DNA of 64,000 nt, taken from contig CM039463.1 of assembly GCA_022414725.1 (NCBI GenBank), positions 80,029,183 to 80,093,182 of the forward strand, written 5' to 3'. Under the pieces are notes generated by a model. That model searched no databases, was not told the DNA's origin, and saw nothing but the letters and a program-made list of their open reading frames with translations. Within the stretch, counting starts at the first letter, position 1, and each line of letters begins with the position of its first letter. The position numbers and the translations under genes were made by a program. Shown here piece by piece: positions 13,155-24,290 of this stretch. Origin of the DNA: Microglena sp. YARC. Taxonomy: Eukaryota; Chlorophyta; Chlorophyceae; Chlamydomonadales; Chlamydomonadaceae.

Positions 13155-13342
13155 TAGGGAACGGCAAATCATATGATGCTGACCAAAGACGAGTATGATA
13201 TCATATGATATCATACAAAAATCATATGCTTTAATATCATATGATATGATGCCCCAAGCCAAAGTTACCTAGTCAGACCGCCGGCATCATATGATATCAT
13301 ATAATGACATGATATCATATGATATCATATTGCTGATCCCAA
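13155..13342 (-). mobile_element. hAT-like MITE, ATCATATGAT subfamily
   Basis: Begins TAGGGAACGGCAAATC and ends TTGCTGATCCC. The interior is stacked ATCATATGAT palindromes, with TGACCAAAGACGAG and CTAGTCAGACCGCCGG, so it lies in the opposite orientation to the copy at 12681. Confidence 0.65.
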
Positions 13343-13504
13343 CATATTTGTGTTATTTTGTTATCCTTTGGGTATTGTATGTTGATTCACTTTAACGCCT
13401 AATGCAACACATGCTAATATAGTCTTGTATATGCGTTGTTTGGTCTTGTGTATGCATTGTTTGGTCTTGTATATGCGTTGTTTGGTCTTGCATGTTGAAT
13501 GCAA

Positions 13505-13570
13505 AAGGGTTGATAGAGGTTGGGCAAGTGTTGTTAGCCTACTTGGCTGCCCCTGGACTGTAAAATACAT
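13505..13570 (+). mobile_element. SINE-like family 1 fragment
   Basis: Contains GGGCAAGTGTTGTTAGCC and CCCCTGGACTGTAAAATAC, followed by a CATA-rich tail. Related copies occur at 15085, 20526, 23640, 26818, 36085, 52612 and 57772. Confidence 0.6.
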
Positions 13571-13974
13571 ATAAATGTACATGCACACAGATATATACGC
13601 ATATATATACATATAAAATATATCCGTATATATATATTAATATGTGCATAGTATTCATATAAAATACATATAAATATACATGCACACATATGTATTCATA
13701 TAAAATACATATAAATATACATGCACACATATATTCATATAAAATACATATAAATATACATGCATGCATGCTATTCCCATGGGCTGCGGTCTTTATCGTG
13801 TGGTGAAGAACATTCCTCTCATTTCCAAGACACACCAAATAAAAAACATGCCTCCAGGTAGCTGAAACAAAAGAAACAGTACCTTGAGCCTGCCTGGAGT
13901 CTTAATGCTAAAGTTCAACACAACAGCCGACCCTTACCCCAATCCCAAATCAGCGCGCTACAGTCCCGGGTAAA

Positions 13975-14235
13975 CTGAGACAGCTAAGGCCATCGGCTGT
14001 GTTTCACGTTAACCTCAAGCCCAAATCATCTCACCACACGCCCTAATCAAAACGCTCCAATCCCAGGTAAACCAAGGCAGCTATGGCCATCGGCTGTGCC
14101 CTACGTCAACCCCAAGCCCTAATCATCTCACCACACACCTTAATCATCTCACCGCACACCCAAATCAAAACGCTACAGTCCCAGGCAACTCCATAGCCAC
14201 TGCAGTTGGGCAGCTATGGCCATCGTCTCACCAAA
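13975..14235 (+). repeat. Three decoy copies of exon 14294 start
   Basis: CAGCTA(A/T)GGCCATCG is repeated near 13981, 14080 and 14210, each within a ~100-bp unit containing CTCACCACAC and ACGCT(C/A)CA(A/G)TCCCAGG. The true exon start is GGGGCAG|CTATGGCCATCGG at 14294. The copies decay within 20-30 nt downstream of the acceptor. Confidence 0.7.
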
Positions 14236-14293
14236 CACCCAAATCAACACGCCCCAGTCCCAGGCAACTCCATTGCCACAGCAGCCGGGGCAG

Positions 14294-14646
14294 CTATGGC
14301 CATCGGCTGCGCCCTGCATGAGGTGGTGAAGAGCATAGCCCTCATGGCCCAAGTCCCTGTGGATGGCAATGGATGCGTTGGGGGGGTCAAGAGCACCGTC
14401 ATGGGGACGTGCGTTGCTGAAGACAAGAGCACAGACATAAGGACGTGCATTGCTGAGGTCAGAAGCACAGTCACCAGCCTTGGCAGCCTTAGCAGCAGGA
14501 TCAGTAGCCTCCCTTATGAGGCCAGCAGTTCTGAGGAGGCGAAGAGCACAGTCCTTGTGAACAATACAGTTGGCTGTACGCCCAAGTACAGGGAGCAAGC
14601 CTACCTGGCGGTCATTCGTGGCGACCGACGACTGAAGCTTCACAAG
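14294..14646 (+). CDS. YbaK domain, N-terminal exon
   Basis: Second exon of the large gene in this window. It enters with 2 nt that complete the phase-1 codon of the previous exon and reads AMAIGCALHEVVKSIALMA, the usual start of a YbaK/ProRS-editing domain with its conserved Lys (VVKS). In the middle, ~60 residues of low-complexity insert include a 12-residue in-frame duplication (KST...TC(V/I)AE). The domain resumes as KSTVLVNN and YLAVIRGDRRLKLHK. The exon ends AAG followed by GCAGGC, so the donor would be GC rather than GT. Phase 0 matches the next exon. YbaK-like proteins hydrolyse mischarged aminoacyl-tRNA, which is the likely activity. Confidence 0.7.
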
Positions 14647-15084
14647 GCAGGCAGCTTCCCCTTAGCTTGCAGCTACCTAGCAGCTTATCCCTTAACATGC
14701 AGCTGCCTAGCAGCTTCTCCTTAGCTTGCAGCTACCTAGCAGCTTCCCCCTTAACATCCAGCTGCCTAGAAGCTTCCCCTTAGCATGCGGCTACCTAGCA
14801 GCCTCCCCCTTAACATGCTGCTGCCTAGCAGCTTCCCCTTAGCATGCAGCTACCTAGCAGCCTCCCCCTTCACATGCTGCTGCCTAGCAGCTTCCCCTTA
14901 GCATGCAGCTACCTAGCAGCTTCTCATTAGCATGCAGTCACCTGGAAGCTTACCGCCACAACCTAGCATCCCCCCTTACCCCCTTATAATCGTAGAATTA
15001 AATTATCACTGTAGCACAAACGCAGGGTCCCCGTCGTTAATTCGATTGTTTGAGGTTAAGTTCACCAGTTATGTTTTGTTTTGC

Positions 15085-15175
15085 TTTAGCCCCTCCTGAT
15101 AGCATAGTTGAGCAAGACCCTTAAGCCTATTCGGCTACCCCTGAACTGTAACAGCATACATACATACCTCCGCAC
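15085..15175 (+). mobile_element. SINE-like family 1 copy
   Basis: Carries GAGCAAGACCCTTAAGCC, TTCGGCTACCCCTGAACTG and then TAACAGCATACATACATACC, i.e. the family body with a CATA tail. Confidence 0.6.
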
Positions 15176-16125
15176 CCCCCTCCCCACCCGCTTCATGCAG
15201 CTGCCCAGCAGCTTCCTATGCTCCATGTGGGCTGCTACTGTCCTGCTATGGTAGAGCTACCGTAAACTCAAGGCACGCAAAAAGAGAGGGGGGGCAGGGG
15301 GGGGGGGGGGAGAGAGAGGGGGGGGGAGCTCAGAAATTCAAGGCACGCAAAAAGGGAGAGAGGTGGGATAGGGGGGGTAGCTCAATGTGTGCTTCTACTA
15401 TCCTTCTACAGTAGAGCTGTATTAGACTGAAAGCATGCAAAAATAGGTGTGTGTGTGGTGGTAGGGGGGGGCTAGTAGGAGGGATGTGATATACTGGATC
15501 ACACTTCGTGTAATCTTGCCAGCTAGGGAGACACAGGTGGGGGGGGGGGGGGGGGGGTCTGGAGAAAGTAATCTTACTAGCTAGGGAGGCAAAGGTGGTG
15601 GTGGGTGGGGTCTGGGAGGGAGATAGAACAAGGCTTGTGTTCATCTACATGTCCGCATCCCTGACCGCCCTCTAGCAGCATAACAGCTCTCTGGGCAGTG
15701 CCCTTTGGGTTAAATTTGCTTCTTATTAGCACACCCACCCACCCACCGCCACCAACACCCACCCACCAACACCCACCCATCAATAACCAACAACCAACAA
15801 CCACCACCAACCCTTTAATCTGCTGCTGCTGCTAATTGTTCAAGCAATTAAACTGAAAACATGCAAAAAGAGAGAGGTGTGTGTGTTTGAGGGAGGGGGG
15901 GGGGGGGGGAGAAAGCTGTTAACTGAGTCTAGCATGTGTCCATCCACACACCTCTCTCCACACATGTCTGCTTCAAGCTGCTGCTGCTGCTTCAACACCA
16001 TTATTCCATCCCATGTCCTTGCTCTTAACACCTTGATTCCATCCCCTCTCTCCACACATGTCTGCTTCAGGCTGCTGCTGCTGCTGCTGCTTCAACACAG
16101 ACAATTATTCATTCTCCTATAAACT

Positions 16126-16192
16126 CGAGCTTGAACTTGGTCACATGGCTCCAGCCTTTAAGGCTGTTCGCCGTTTTCGGCAGTAACATTAT
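16126..16192 (+). mobile_element. SINE-like family 3 copy
   Basis: GAGCTTGAACTTGGTCACATG, then CTCCAGCCTTTAAGGCTG and CGCCGTTTTCGGCAGTAAC. Related copies are at 25446, 30486, 41149, 41658, 50213 and 50655. The family is bounded by a GAACTT hexamer repeat. Confidence 0.55.
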
Positions 16193-16708
16193 CAATTCAA
16201 ATCAAACCTTTCTTGTCAAAATATATTTTCCCGAAAGCCTGAAGCTCCTCACTGTCCAGCGGCCTGTTCCATGCGCACACACGCACTCATACCCCCACGC
16301 CCATACACACTCCTGCCACCTCACCCACTCACCCACAACCGCTTGCACACACACACCAATACCAATATCTATAACCACGCCCACACTCACACACCCCACC
16401 CTTTCATCCAATACCAGCATCTATACCCCCCCGCCCCCCCCCCACTCAACCCCCAACCCCAACCGCCCCAAACCCCTTCATCCACACCCATACCTCTACC
16501 CTCATCTAAAACGAGTACCGATCCCATTCATGTTCCCATCTCTGACCAACCTCGCCTGACACTATGCGGCGCACATGCAGGTGGCATTATATATAAGGAT
16601 GCCACATACACATCTAAACCAAGTACCGAATACCAATCCCATTCATGCATCTCTGGCCAACCTTGCCTGACACTATGCGGCGCACATGCAGGTGGCATTA
16701 TATATAAT

Positions 16709-16853
16709 AGTTCCATGTCCGTCGAGGGTTTAGCCGCTTTTGGCCCAGGCAGTTTGGCCTATGGTTTCTTGGTTTCGGATCTCGATTTTTCGAGACCTGT
16801 CGCTGACGTGGCCACGGGGGTCCTCCCGTCGGTACGACGGGCTCAGATGCTAG
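16709..16853. mobile_element. 145-bp insertion with 11-bp target duplication
   Basis: This GC-rich segment interrupts one unit of the decoy array and is flanked on both sides by TTATATATAAT (16698-16708 and 16854-16864). It contains the small hairpin TCTCGATTTTTCGAGA and GTCGGTACGACGGGCTC. No terminal inverted repeats were seen. A SINE fragment or other short non-autonomous element is likely. Confidence 0.6.
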
Positions 16854-18726
16854 TTATATATAATGATGCCATATACACATCTAAACTGCGTACGGAATAC
16901 CAATCCTATTCATGCATCTCTGGCCAACCTCGCCTGACACTATGCGTCGCACGTGCAAGTGGCACTTCATATAATGATGGCATACATACATCTAAACCGA
17001 GTACCGAATATCAATCCCATTTATGCATCTCTGACAAACCTAATGCCCATCCATTCACCTTCACATCTCTGACCAACCTCGTCCGACACTTTGCGTCGCA
17101 CGTGCAAGTGGCACTTCATATAATGATGGCATACATACATCTAAACCGATTACCGAGTATCAATCCCATTTATGCATCTCTGACAAACCTAATGCCCATC
17201 ACTTCACCTTCACATCTCTGACCAACCTCGCCCGACAATTTGCGTCGCACGTGCAAGTGGCACTTCATATAATGATGGCATACATACATCTAAACCGAGT
17301 ACCGAATATCAATCCCATTTATGCATCTCTGACAAACCTAATGCCCATCCATTCACCTTCACATCTCTGACCAACCTCGCCCGACACTTTGCGTCGCACG
17401 TGCAAGTGGCACTTCATATAATGATGGCATACATACATCTAAACCGATTACCGAGTATCAATCCCATTTATGCATCTCTGACAAACCTAATGCCCATCAC
17501 TTCACCTTCACATCTCTGACCAACCTCGTCCGACAATTTGCGTCGCACGTGCAAGTGGCACTTCATATAATGATGGCATACATACATCTAAACCGATTAC
17601 CGAGTATCAGTCCCATTTATGCATCTCTGACAAACCTAATGCCCATCCATTCACCTTCACATCTCTGACCAACCTCGTCCGACACTTTGCGGCGCACGTG
17701 CAGGTGGCACTTCATATAATGATGCCATACACATATCTGCACCGAATACCAATCCCTTTCACGTTCACATCTCTGACCAGCCTTGTCTAACACTTTGCAT
17801 TGCATGTGCAAGCGGCACTCCATCTTGGGGTGTCATACACACATCTTAACCGAGTACCTAATACCCATCCCTTCACGTTCACATCACTGGCCAACCTCGC
17901 ATTGCGCGTGCAGGTGGCACTTCATATCAAGGTGCCATACACATACCTGGACCGAATACCTAGTGCCCATCTTATTCACTTTCACATACCTAACCAACTG
18001 CGTCTGACACTTTGCGTCGCATTTGCAGGTGGCACTCCATATTGGTGCGCCAAACACATATCTGGACCAAATACCTATTGCCTATCCCTTCACGTTCACA
18101 TCTCTGACCAACTTTGCCTGGCACTTAGCATTGCGCGTGCAAGTGGCACTTCATATCATGGTGCCACACACACATCTGGACCTAATACCTATTGCCCATC
18201 CCTTCACATTCACATCTCTGACCAACTTCACCTGGCACTTAGCATTGCGCGTGCAAGTGGCACTTCATATCATGGTGTTATACACACATCTGGACCTAAT
18301 ACCTAATGCCCATCCCTTTCACGTTCACATCTCTGACCAACCTTGTCTAACACTTTGCATTGCGCGTGCAAGTGGCACTTCATATAAAGGTGCCATACAC
18401 ATACCTGGACCAAATACCTAGTGCCCATCTTATTCACTTTCACATGCCTAACCAACTTCGCCTGACACTTTGCATTGCATATGCACGTGGCAGTCTATGT
18501 TGGGGTGCCATGCACATATCTTGACCAAGAACCGAATACCAATCCCATTCATTTCGTCTGACACTTAGCATTGCACGTGCAGGTGGCAGTCCATATTGGG
18601 GTGCCATGCACATATCTAAACCGAATACCTATTGCCCATCTTATTCACTTTCACATCTCTGACCAACCTCCTTTCACACCATGATTCCCATGTACAGGGA
18701 CAGTCTAGAGTATGCTGCCATACAAA

Positions 18727-18922
18727 TTAAGGGCGCCTGGAGGCGCGTCCCGAATGAAATTATTCGAATCCTTAATTTAATGTAATCTATTCATTAAATT
18801 GAATTGTATTTAATGTTGTGTTATTTAAATTCGATTTATTCCTTTCCATCTAATTTAATTTACGTGATTTGAATGCATGTAATTGCTTTAAATTGTATCA
18901 ATTCGAATAGGATTAAATTTGA
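18727..18922. mobile_element. AT-rich ~200-bp dispersed element
   Basis: Starts TTAAGGGCGCCTGGAGGCG and continues AT-rich with ATTTAATGTTGTGTTATTT and TTCGATTTATTCCTTTCC. It splits a unit of the decoy array. The 23-nt flanks (18704-18726 and 18923-18945, both starting TCTAGAGTATG) match except at two positions and look like a target-site duplication. Related copies are at 24074-24285 and, reversed, 29395-29565. Confidence 0.65.
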
Positions 18923-19554
18923 TCTAGAGTATGGTGCCGTACAAAAACCTAAACCGAGAACCGAATATCAATCCCATTCATTTCGTTAACTTAGCATTGC
19001 ACGTGCAGGGGGCACTTCATATAATGGTGCCACACACACATCTGGACCTAATACCAAATACCAATCCCATTCACGTTCACATCTCTGGCCAACCTCATTT
19101 AGCCGTTTGCTTTGAACGTGCAGGTGGCACTTAATATCAAGGTGCCACACACATATCTGGACATAATACCTAGTGCCCATCCCATTCACGTTCACATCTC
19201 TGACCAACCTCGGCTGACACTTTGCCTCGCACGTGCAGGTGGCAGTCCATATTGGGGTGCCATACACATATCTGCACCGAACACCGATCCCATTCATGTT
19301 CCCATCTCTGGCCAACCTTGTCTGACACTTAGCATTGCACGTGCAGATGGCAGTCCATATGACGGTGCCATACACATCTAAACCGAGCTCCTATTGCCAA
19401 TCCCGTTCATTTCTTCTAACACTTAGCATTGCACGTGCAGGTGGCAGTCCATAGTGGGGTGCCATACACATACACATACACATACACATACCTAAACCAA
19501 GAACTGAATACCAATCCCATTAATTTCTTCTTACACTTTGAATTGCACGTGCAG

Positions 19555-19639
19555 GTGGCAGTACATATTGGGGTACCCAGGAGGAGGTTAAGAATTGCAT
19601 CAGCTGAGGAGTGCGCAACAGTCTTTGGATATTTGCCAG
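19555..19639 (+). CDS. YbaK domain, middle exon
   Basis: An 85-nt exon with acceptor GCACGTGCAG and donor GTGTGC. It reads VAVHIGVPRRRLRIASAEEC then ATVFGYLP and ends in phase 1. This matches the YbaK segment where a basic strand leads to the 'ASPEE...GYPPG' motif, and it joins smoothly to NLPPFGH in the next exon. The start is the last of some 23 near-identical acceptors. It is the only one followed by the full exon and a donor. The ORF stays open in this frame into the following intron to about 20397, so a retained intron would not terminate at once. Confidence 0.85.
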
Positions 19640-20841
19640 GTGTGCTCCTCTTTCCCTGCACCAACAGCATCATCAACACCACCCCCAGCATCACCACCAA
19701 CACCATAACCAACAGCATAACCAACACCATAACCAACACCATAACCAACAGCAAAACCAACACCATAACCAACAGCACAACCAACAGCATAACCAACAGC
19801 ATAACCAACAGCATAACCAACACCATAACCAACAGCACAACCAACAGCATAACCAACAGCATAACCAACAGCACAACCAACAGCACAACCAACAGCATAA
19901 CCAACACCATAACCAACATCATAACCAACAGCACCACCAACAGCATAACCAACACCATAACCAACACCATAACCAACAGCACAACCAACAGCATAACCAA
20001 CACCATAACCAACAGCACAACCAACAGCATAACCAACACCATAACCAACACCATAACCAACAGCACAACCAACAGCATAACCAACACCATAACCAACACC
20101 ATAACCAACAGCACAACCAACAGCATAACCAACACCATAACCAACACCATAACCAACAGCACAACCAACAGCATAATCAACACCATAACCAACAGCACAA
20201 CCAACAGCACAACCAACAGCATAATCAACAGCATAACCAACAGCATCATGACGAACATTATCATCACCGCCAACATCATCATCACCGACACCTTCCCTGT
20301 ACCAGCATCACCACCAACATTATCACCGCCAGCATCATCACCAACAACCTCATCGCCATTAACATCAGTATTATCATCAACAACAACAACAACATAAACA
20401 ACATTAACAACAACAACAACAACAACAGCAACAGCAACAACAGCAGCGACATCATCAACAGCATCATCAGTAACCTCAACAGCAACAGCAACTAAACTAC
20501 AAAACACTCAACTGCAACAGCATGAATACATGTATGCATGCATGTATGTTACAGTCCAGGGGTAGGCCAAATAGGCTAAAGGGACTTGCCCAACCGTGAT
20601 AGGAAGGGCTTAAAAAGAAATACATGAATACCTCAACACAAACTGCAACCATGAGCTTGCACTAGCACATGACGCTGTAAAAGCCAACAGCACCTATCCT
20701 GACTCTATCCCTTCTTCAATTCACTTGAAGTTGAACTTGAACTTGAACTTGAACCCAATTCACTCGAACTTGAACTTGAACTTGAACCCAATTCACTTGA
20801 ACTTGAATTTGAATTTGAATTTTAACCCAATTCACTTGAAG
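19640..20841 (+). repeat. Intron with 12-bp CAACAGCATAAC minisatellite
   Basis: From 19665 to about 20250 the intron is a tandem repeat of CAACA(G/C)CATAAC units. Imperfect CAT/CAACAA repeats follow to about 20500, then a family-1 SINE-like copy and a GAACTT hexamer repeat (20724-20835). All frames are open on both strands because 12 is divisible by 3, so the His/Gln/Asn-rich ORF and the minus-strand Leu/Val-rich ORF are not taken as genes. Confidence 0.75.
20526..20632 (-). mobile_element. SINE-like family 1 copy
   Basis: ATGCATGTATGTTACAGTCC then GGGGTAGGCCAAATAGGC and GGGACTTGCCCAACCGTGAT. The microsatellite tail lies to the left. Confidence 0.7.
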
Positions 20842-22643
20842 GTAACCTCCCTCCCTTCGGCCACTCCACGGATATCCCTGTGATAGTTGACGACGCGATT
20901 ACTCTGCTCACAACAACAGGAGCAGCACCAGCAGAGTCAACAAAGTCAACAGAATCAATGCAGGTGCCTACAGCACCTTTGACAGCACCAGCACCAACAG
21001 TTTCAACGCACATGCATCCAATACCGGCAGCAGCAACGAATTTGAAACCAGCCGAGGCAGCTCCACGTGACTCGGCGATTGCAACAAGTGAGGCAGCAGG
21101 ATGTGAGGAAGCACCATCACCTCTACCAGGTGCCTCATCAGCAGGGGCAATAGCCAAAAGTAGTGCAGCATCACCAGCAGCAGGAGATTCAACAGTATCA
21201 CCACCACTAGGTGCCTTGTCGACAGGGGCAATGACCCAAAGCAGGGCAGCAGCAGTAGATTCGACAGTATCAGAGCCATTTTCACCAGAAGCAAGACCTC
21301 TCAACACTGCAGCAGAAACAGAAGCAGCAGATTCAACAGCACCAGAGTCATTCTCAACAGAAGCAAGACCTTGGATCCCTGCACCAGAAGCAAGACCTCT
21401 CAACACTGCAGCAGAAAGAGAAGCAGCAGATTCAACAGCATCAGAGTCATTCTCAACAGAATCAAGACCTTGGAACCCTGCAGCAGAAACAGATGCAACA
21501 ATGGCAGTGCCAACGCCATCAGATCTATGGTCGGCAGAAAGAACACCGCTGAGTAGTGCAACAGAGACGAGAGCAACACATGCAGCAGCAGCAGTAGTAG
21601 CGTCAACACCATCACATCCACCGCTGGTAGAAACAAAACCTCGGAGCAAAGTAGCAGTAGTAGTAGCGTCTACACCATCACATCCGCCGTTGGTAGAAAC
21701 AAAACCTCAGAGCAAAGCAGCAGGGGTAACAATAGCAGTGCCATCGCCATCGCCATCACATCCCCAGTCAGCAGCAACACCTCATCAGAGCAGCGCACCA
21801 GAGGAGCCAACATCAGGTATATTGCCGGCAGAGGCAAGAGCTCGAGGCAGTAACACGACAATAGATGCAGGTACAAGTGCAGCTAGTGCAACGCACCCTA
21901 GCAATACCCAGCCTTTGTGCAGTAAGGCGGGACAGCTTCCAGGCCTGCAGGAGCAACCAGACCTACAGGAGCAACAAGACGTACTGGAGCAACTGCAACT
22001 GCAGGATCAACCAGACCCACAGGAGCAACTAGACGTACCGGAGCAACAACAGCTGCAGGAACAACCAACAAGAGGAGGCACCAAGGCAGCTATTGCAAGG
22101 CCACCAAGCAAAGAGGATCCCCTGTGCTGCAATGCGATGCAGCATCCAAGGCAACCAGAGGTGCAAGAGCAACCACCAAGAGGAGGCACCAAGGCAGCTC
22201 TTGCAAGGCCACCAAGCAAAGAGGATCCCCTGTGCTGCAATGCGATGCAGCATCCAAGGCAACCAGAGGTGCAAGAGCAACCACCAAGAGGAGGCACCAA
22301 GGCAGCTCTTGCAAGGCCACCAAGCAAAGAGGATCCCCTGTGCTGCAATGCGATGCAGCATCCAAGGCAACCAGAGGTGCAAGAGCAACCACCTAGAGGA
22401 GGTACCGAATGCATTGAGCAGCAAGTACCTCCCCAGGGGGAGTGCAACATCTGGGCTGGTGCAGGTGTAAGCACGGGCAGCCCACCCATGCTGCATCTCA
22501 CTCTGGCTCAGCTACTTTTGCTGACAGGTGGGCGTGTAGCTGATGTAGCTGACGATCCATGCGCTGGCGAAAAGGATCGAATGGCAGCTGGGGAGGTTGG
22601 CGTGGCGGTCAGGGAAGCAGGAGTGGTTGGCAGCAACGCAAAG
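20842..22643 (+). CDS. YbaK domain end plus low-complexity linker exon
   Basis: A 1.8-kb exon, open for 600 codons. It begins GT|NLPPFGHSTDIPVIVDDAI, the conserved C-terminal part of YbaK (PPFGH and the VDD strand). It then becomes a long Ala/Ser/Pro/Glu-rich linker and later Gln-rich (LQEQPDLQEQ). At about 22070-22400 a 108-bp unit is repeated three times in frame (36 residues, containing SKEDPLCCNAMQHPRQPEV). The last part, from about LHLTLAQLLLLTGGRV, is less repetitive. The donor is AAG|GTTTGTG in phase 0, matching exon 25191. The acceptor TTGAAG sits in a hexamer repeat and is weak, so the start is the least certain point. Confidence 0.75.
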
Positions 22644-22663
22644 GTTTGTGTGTTACCTGTCAT

Positions 22664-22756
22664 AATAAAATAAAATAAATAAATAGTACGCCTTATTACG
22701 GCGTGAGGTTGAGGGGACCAGCCCGTTTGCTTTCACTGGGGCCAACCACCGTCCCT
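22664..22756 (-). mobile_element. SINE-like family 2 copy
   Basis: Tail AAAATAAATAAATAG on the left, then TATTACGGCGTGAGGTTGAG and CCAGCCCGTTTGCTTTCACT. Other copies are at 27952 (same strand), 43198 and 47690 (opposite strand). Confidence 0.7.
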
Positions 22757-23639
22757 GTCACAGGGCTTTTTTCAAATCTGAAAGTGGGTTTTTTCTAGCT
22801 TAATGGTTATAGGCCTCCTCCAGGGACAGCGTTTTAATGTTTCTACAGCTTTTTAGGACCATCTAGAGCAGCAAAACAAAATTGTGTGTACATTTTTATA
22901 GCGATACTTTTACCAAAACGGGATAAAAACTAGTGATTGCTATTATAGCGGAAATAAAAAGCCCTGCCCTGTCATCCCCATCCCTTATCCCTTTAGTCGC
23001 CCTTGTGGTCTCCGTCCCTTCCCGTCTTGGTATGATGTCGGCTGGGGTGGTTTGAGCTGAGACAGGCCTCAACGCTGAGGGCGTTGGAGCAAGTGAAGCT
23101 GGGCAGGGTCCATCCCCCAAACTGAGACACCAAGGAGCGGTCCTGGTGCTGGGTTGGGTTGAGTCCTTGAGTTGGGCTGAGTTGGGCATGTGTTATTTGG
23201 GCTAAGGTGGGCTGGTGTGGTTTGGACAGAAATATGCTGGTGTTTTTTGGGCTAAGGTGGGCTGGTGTGGTTTGGGCTAAGGTGGGTTGGTGTGGTTTGG
23301 ACAGAGATAGGCTGCTGTTTTTTTGGGGGTAAGGTTGGCTGGTGTGGTTTGGACAGGGATAGGCTGGTGTGGTTTAGGCTAAGGTGGGCTGGTTTGGTTT
23401 GGACAGAGATAGGCTGGTGTGGTTTGGGCTAGGGTGAGCTGGTGTGGTTTAGGCTAAGGTGGGCTGGTGTGGTTTAGGCTAAGGTGGGCTGGGTTGGTTT
23501 CTACTGGGCTGGTTGGATCAGTTTTGGATGGGACGGGCTGAGGTCGGTAGTTTTGGGCTTGACTGGGCTGGGTAGGGGCTTAGGTTTGGTTGGGGTGGTG
23601 GTTCCCCCCCACCCCCACCCCCACCCCACTGCTCGGTGT

Positions 23640-23728
23640 ATCCTGTTACAGTCCAGGCGTAGCCAAATAGGCTAAAGGGACTTGCCCAACCATGATATCA
23701 GGGAGGGCTAAAACGAAAAAAGCACTGA
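23640..23728 (-). mobile_element. SINE-like family 1 copy
   Basis: TGTTACAGTCCAGGCGTAGCC then AAATAGGCTAAAGGGACTTG. Closely matches the copies at 20526 and 36085. Confidence 0.7.
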
Positions 23729-24073
23729 TGAACTGCAATACAATAGCACCTACAAATACCATGTAATTACTATATAATTACCAGATAATGTGCCATATAA
23801 TTACCATGTTATTACTATATAATTGCCAGATAAGTTACCATATAATTACAATATAATTACCTGATAAGGTACCATATAATTACCGTGTAATTACAATATA
23901 ATTACCAGAGAAGGTACCATATAAATACAATATAATTACCTGATAAGGTACCATATAATTACCGTGTAATTACAATATAATTACCAGAGAAGGTACCATA
24001 TAAATACAATATAATTACCTGATAAAGTACCATATAATTACCATGTAATTACAATATAATTACAATATTTAAT

Positions 24074-24290
24074 GATTAAGGGCGCCTGGAGGCGGTCCGG
24101 AATTAAATGATTCAGATCCTTAATTCAATGTATTTTAATTCATTTAATTTAATTGTATTTAATGTTGTGTTATTTTAATTCGATTTATTCCTTTCCATTT
24201 AATTTAATTCATGTGATTTGAATGCATTTAATTGCTTTAAATTTTATCAATTAGAATTGGATTAAATTCGAAGAGCGTCTGGAGGCTTTA
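24074..24290. mobile_element. AT-rich ~200-bp dispersed element
   Basis: TAAGGGCGCCTGGAGGCGG followed by the same AT-rich body as at 18727, including ATTTAATGTTGTGTTATTT. A second partial start, GAGCGTCTGGAGG, is seen at the right end. Confidence 0.6.

Larger units (their letters stand above)
9029..14293 (+). other. 5.3-kb intron filled with repeats
   Basis: The interval runs from donor GTGAGT at 9029 to the acceptor ending at 14293. It holds the 70-bp satellite, a tRNA-derived SINE, two hAT-like MITEs, AT-rich TATA/CATA microsatellite (13560-13770), a SINE-like fragment and three decoy copies of the next exon start. No other coding segment was recognised. Confidence 0.6.
16560..19460 (+). 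repeat. ~22 decoy copies of the YbaK exon acceptor
   Basis: Tandem units of about 100-150 bp, each with TTTGC(G/A)TCGCACGTGCAG followed by GTGGCA(C/G)T(T/C)CATAT. This is the 3' splice site and first ~25 nt of the exon at 19555. Copies start near 16571, 16682, 16949, 17098, 17247, 17396, 17543, 17693, 17801, 17904, 18020, 18133, 18246, 18361, 18476, 18573, 18690, 18999, 19119, 19232, 19340 and 19432. Units 16949-17693 are the most alike (147-150 bp period). Many have CAAG in place of CAG|G. The exon part decays before the RRRLRIAS region. Confidence 0.85.
14647..19554 (+). other. 4.9-kb GC-AG intron between YbaK exons
   Basis: The intron holds a ~30-bp array (GCATGCAGCTACCTAGCAGC, 14660-14950), G-rich homopolymers (15290-15330, 15538-15560), a family-1 SINE-like copy at 15085, a family-3 copy at 16126, a C-rich/AC-rich stretch (16270-16500) and the long decoy array 16560-19460. 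No GT donor that keeps the frame was found near 14646. Confidence 0.55.

Noticed and set aside
19416..20507. 363-codon minus ORF rich in Val/Leu/Met and a plus His/Gln/Asn ORF
   Set aside because: Both arise from the 12-bp intronic minisatellite, whose length keeps every frame open.
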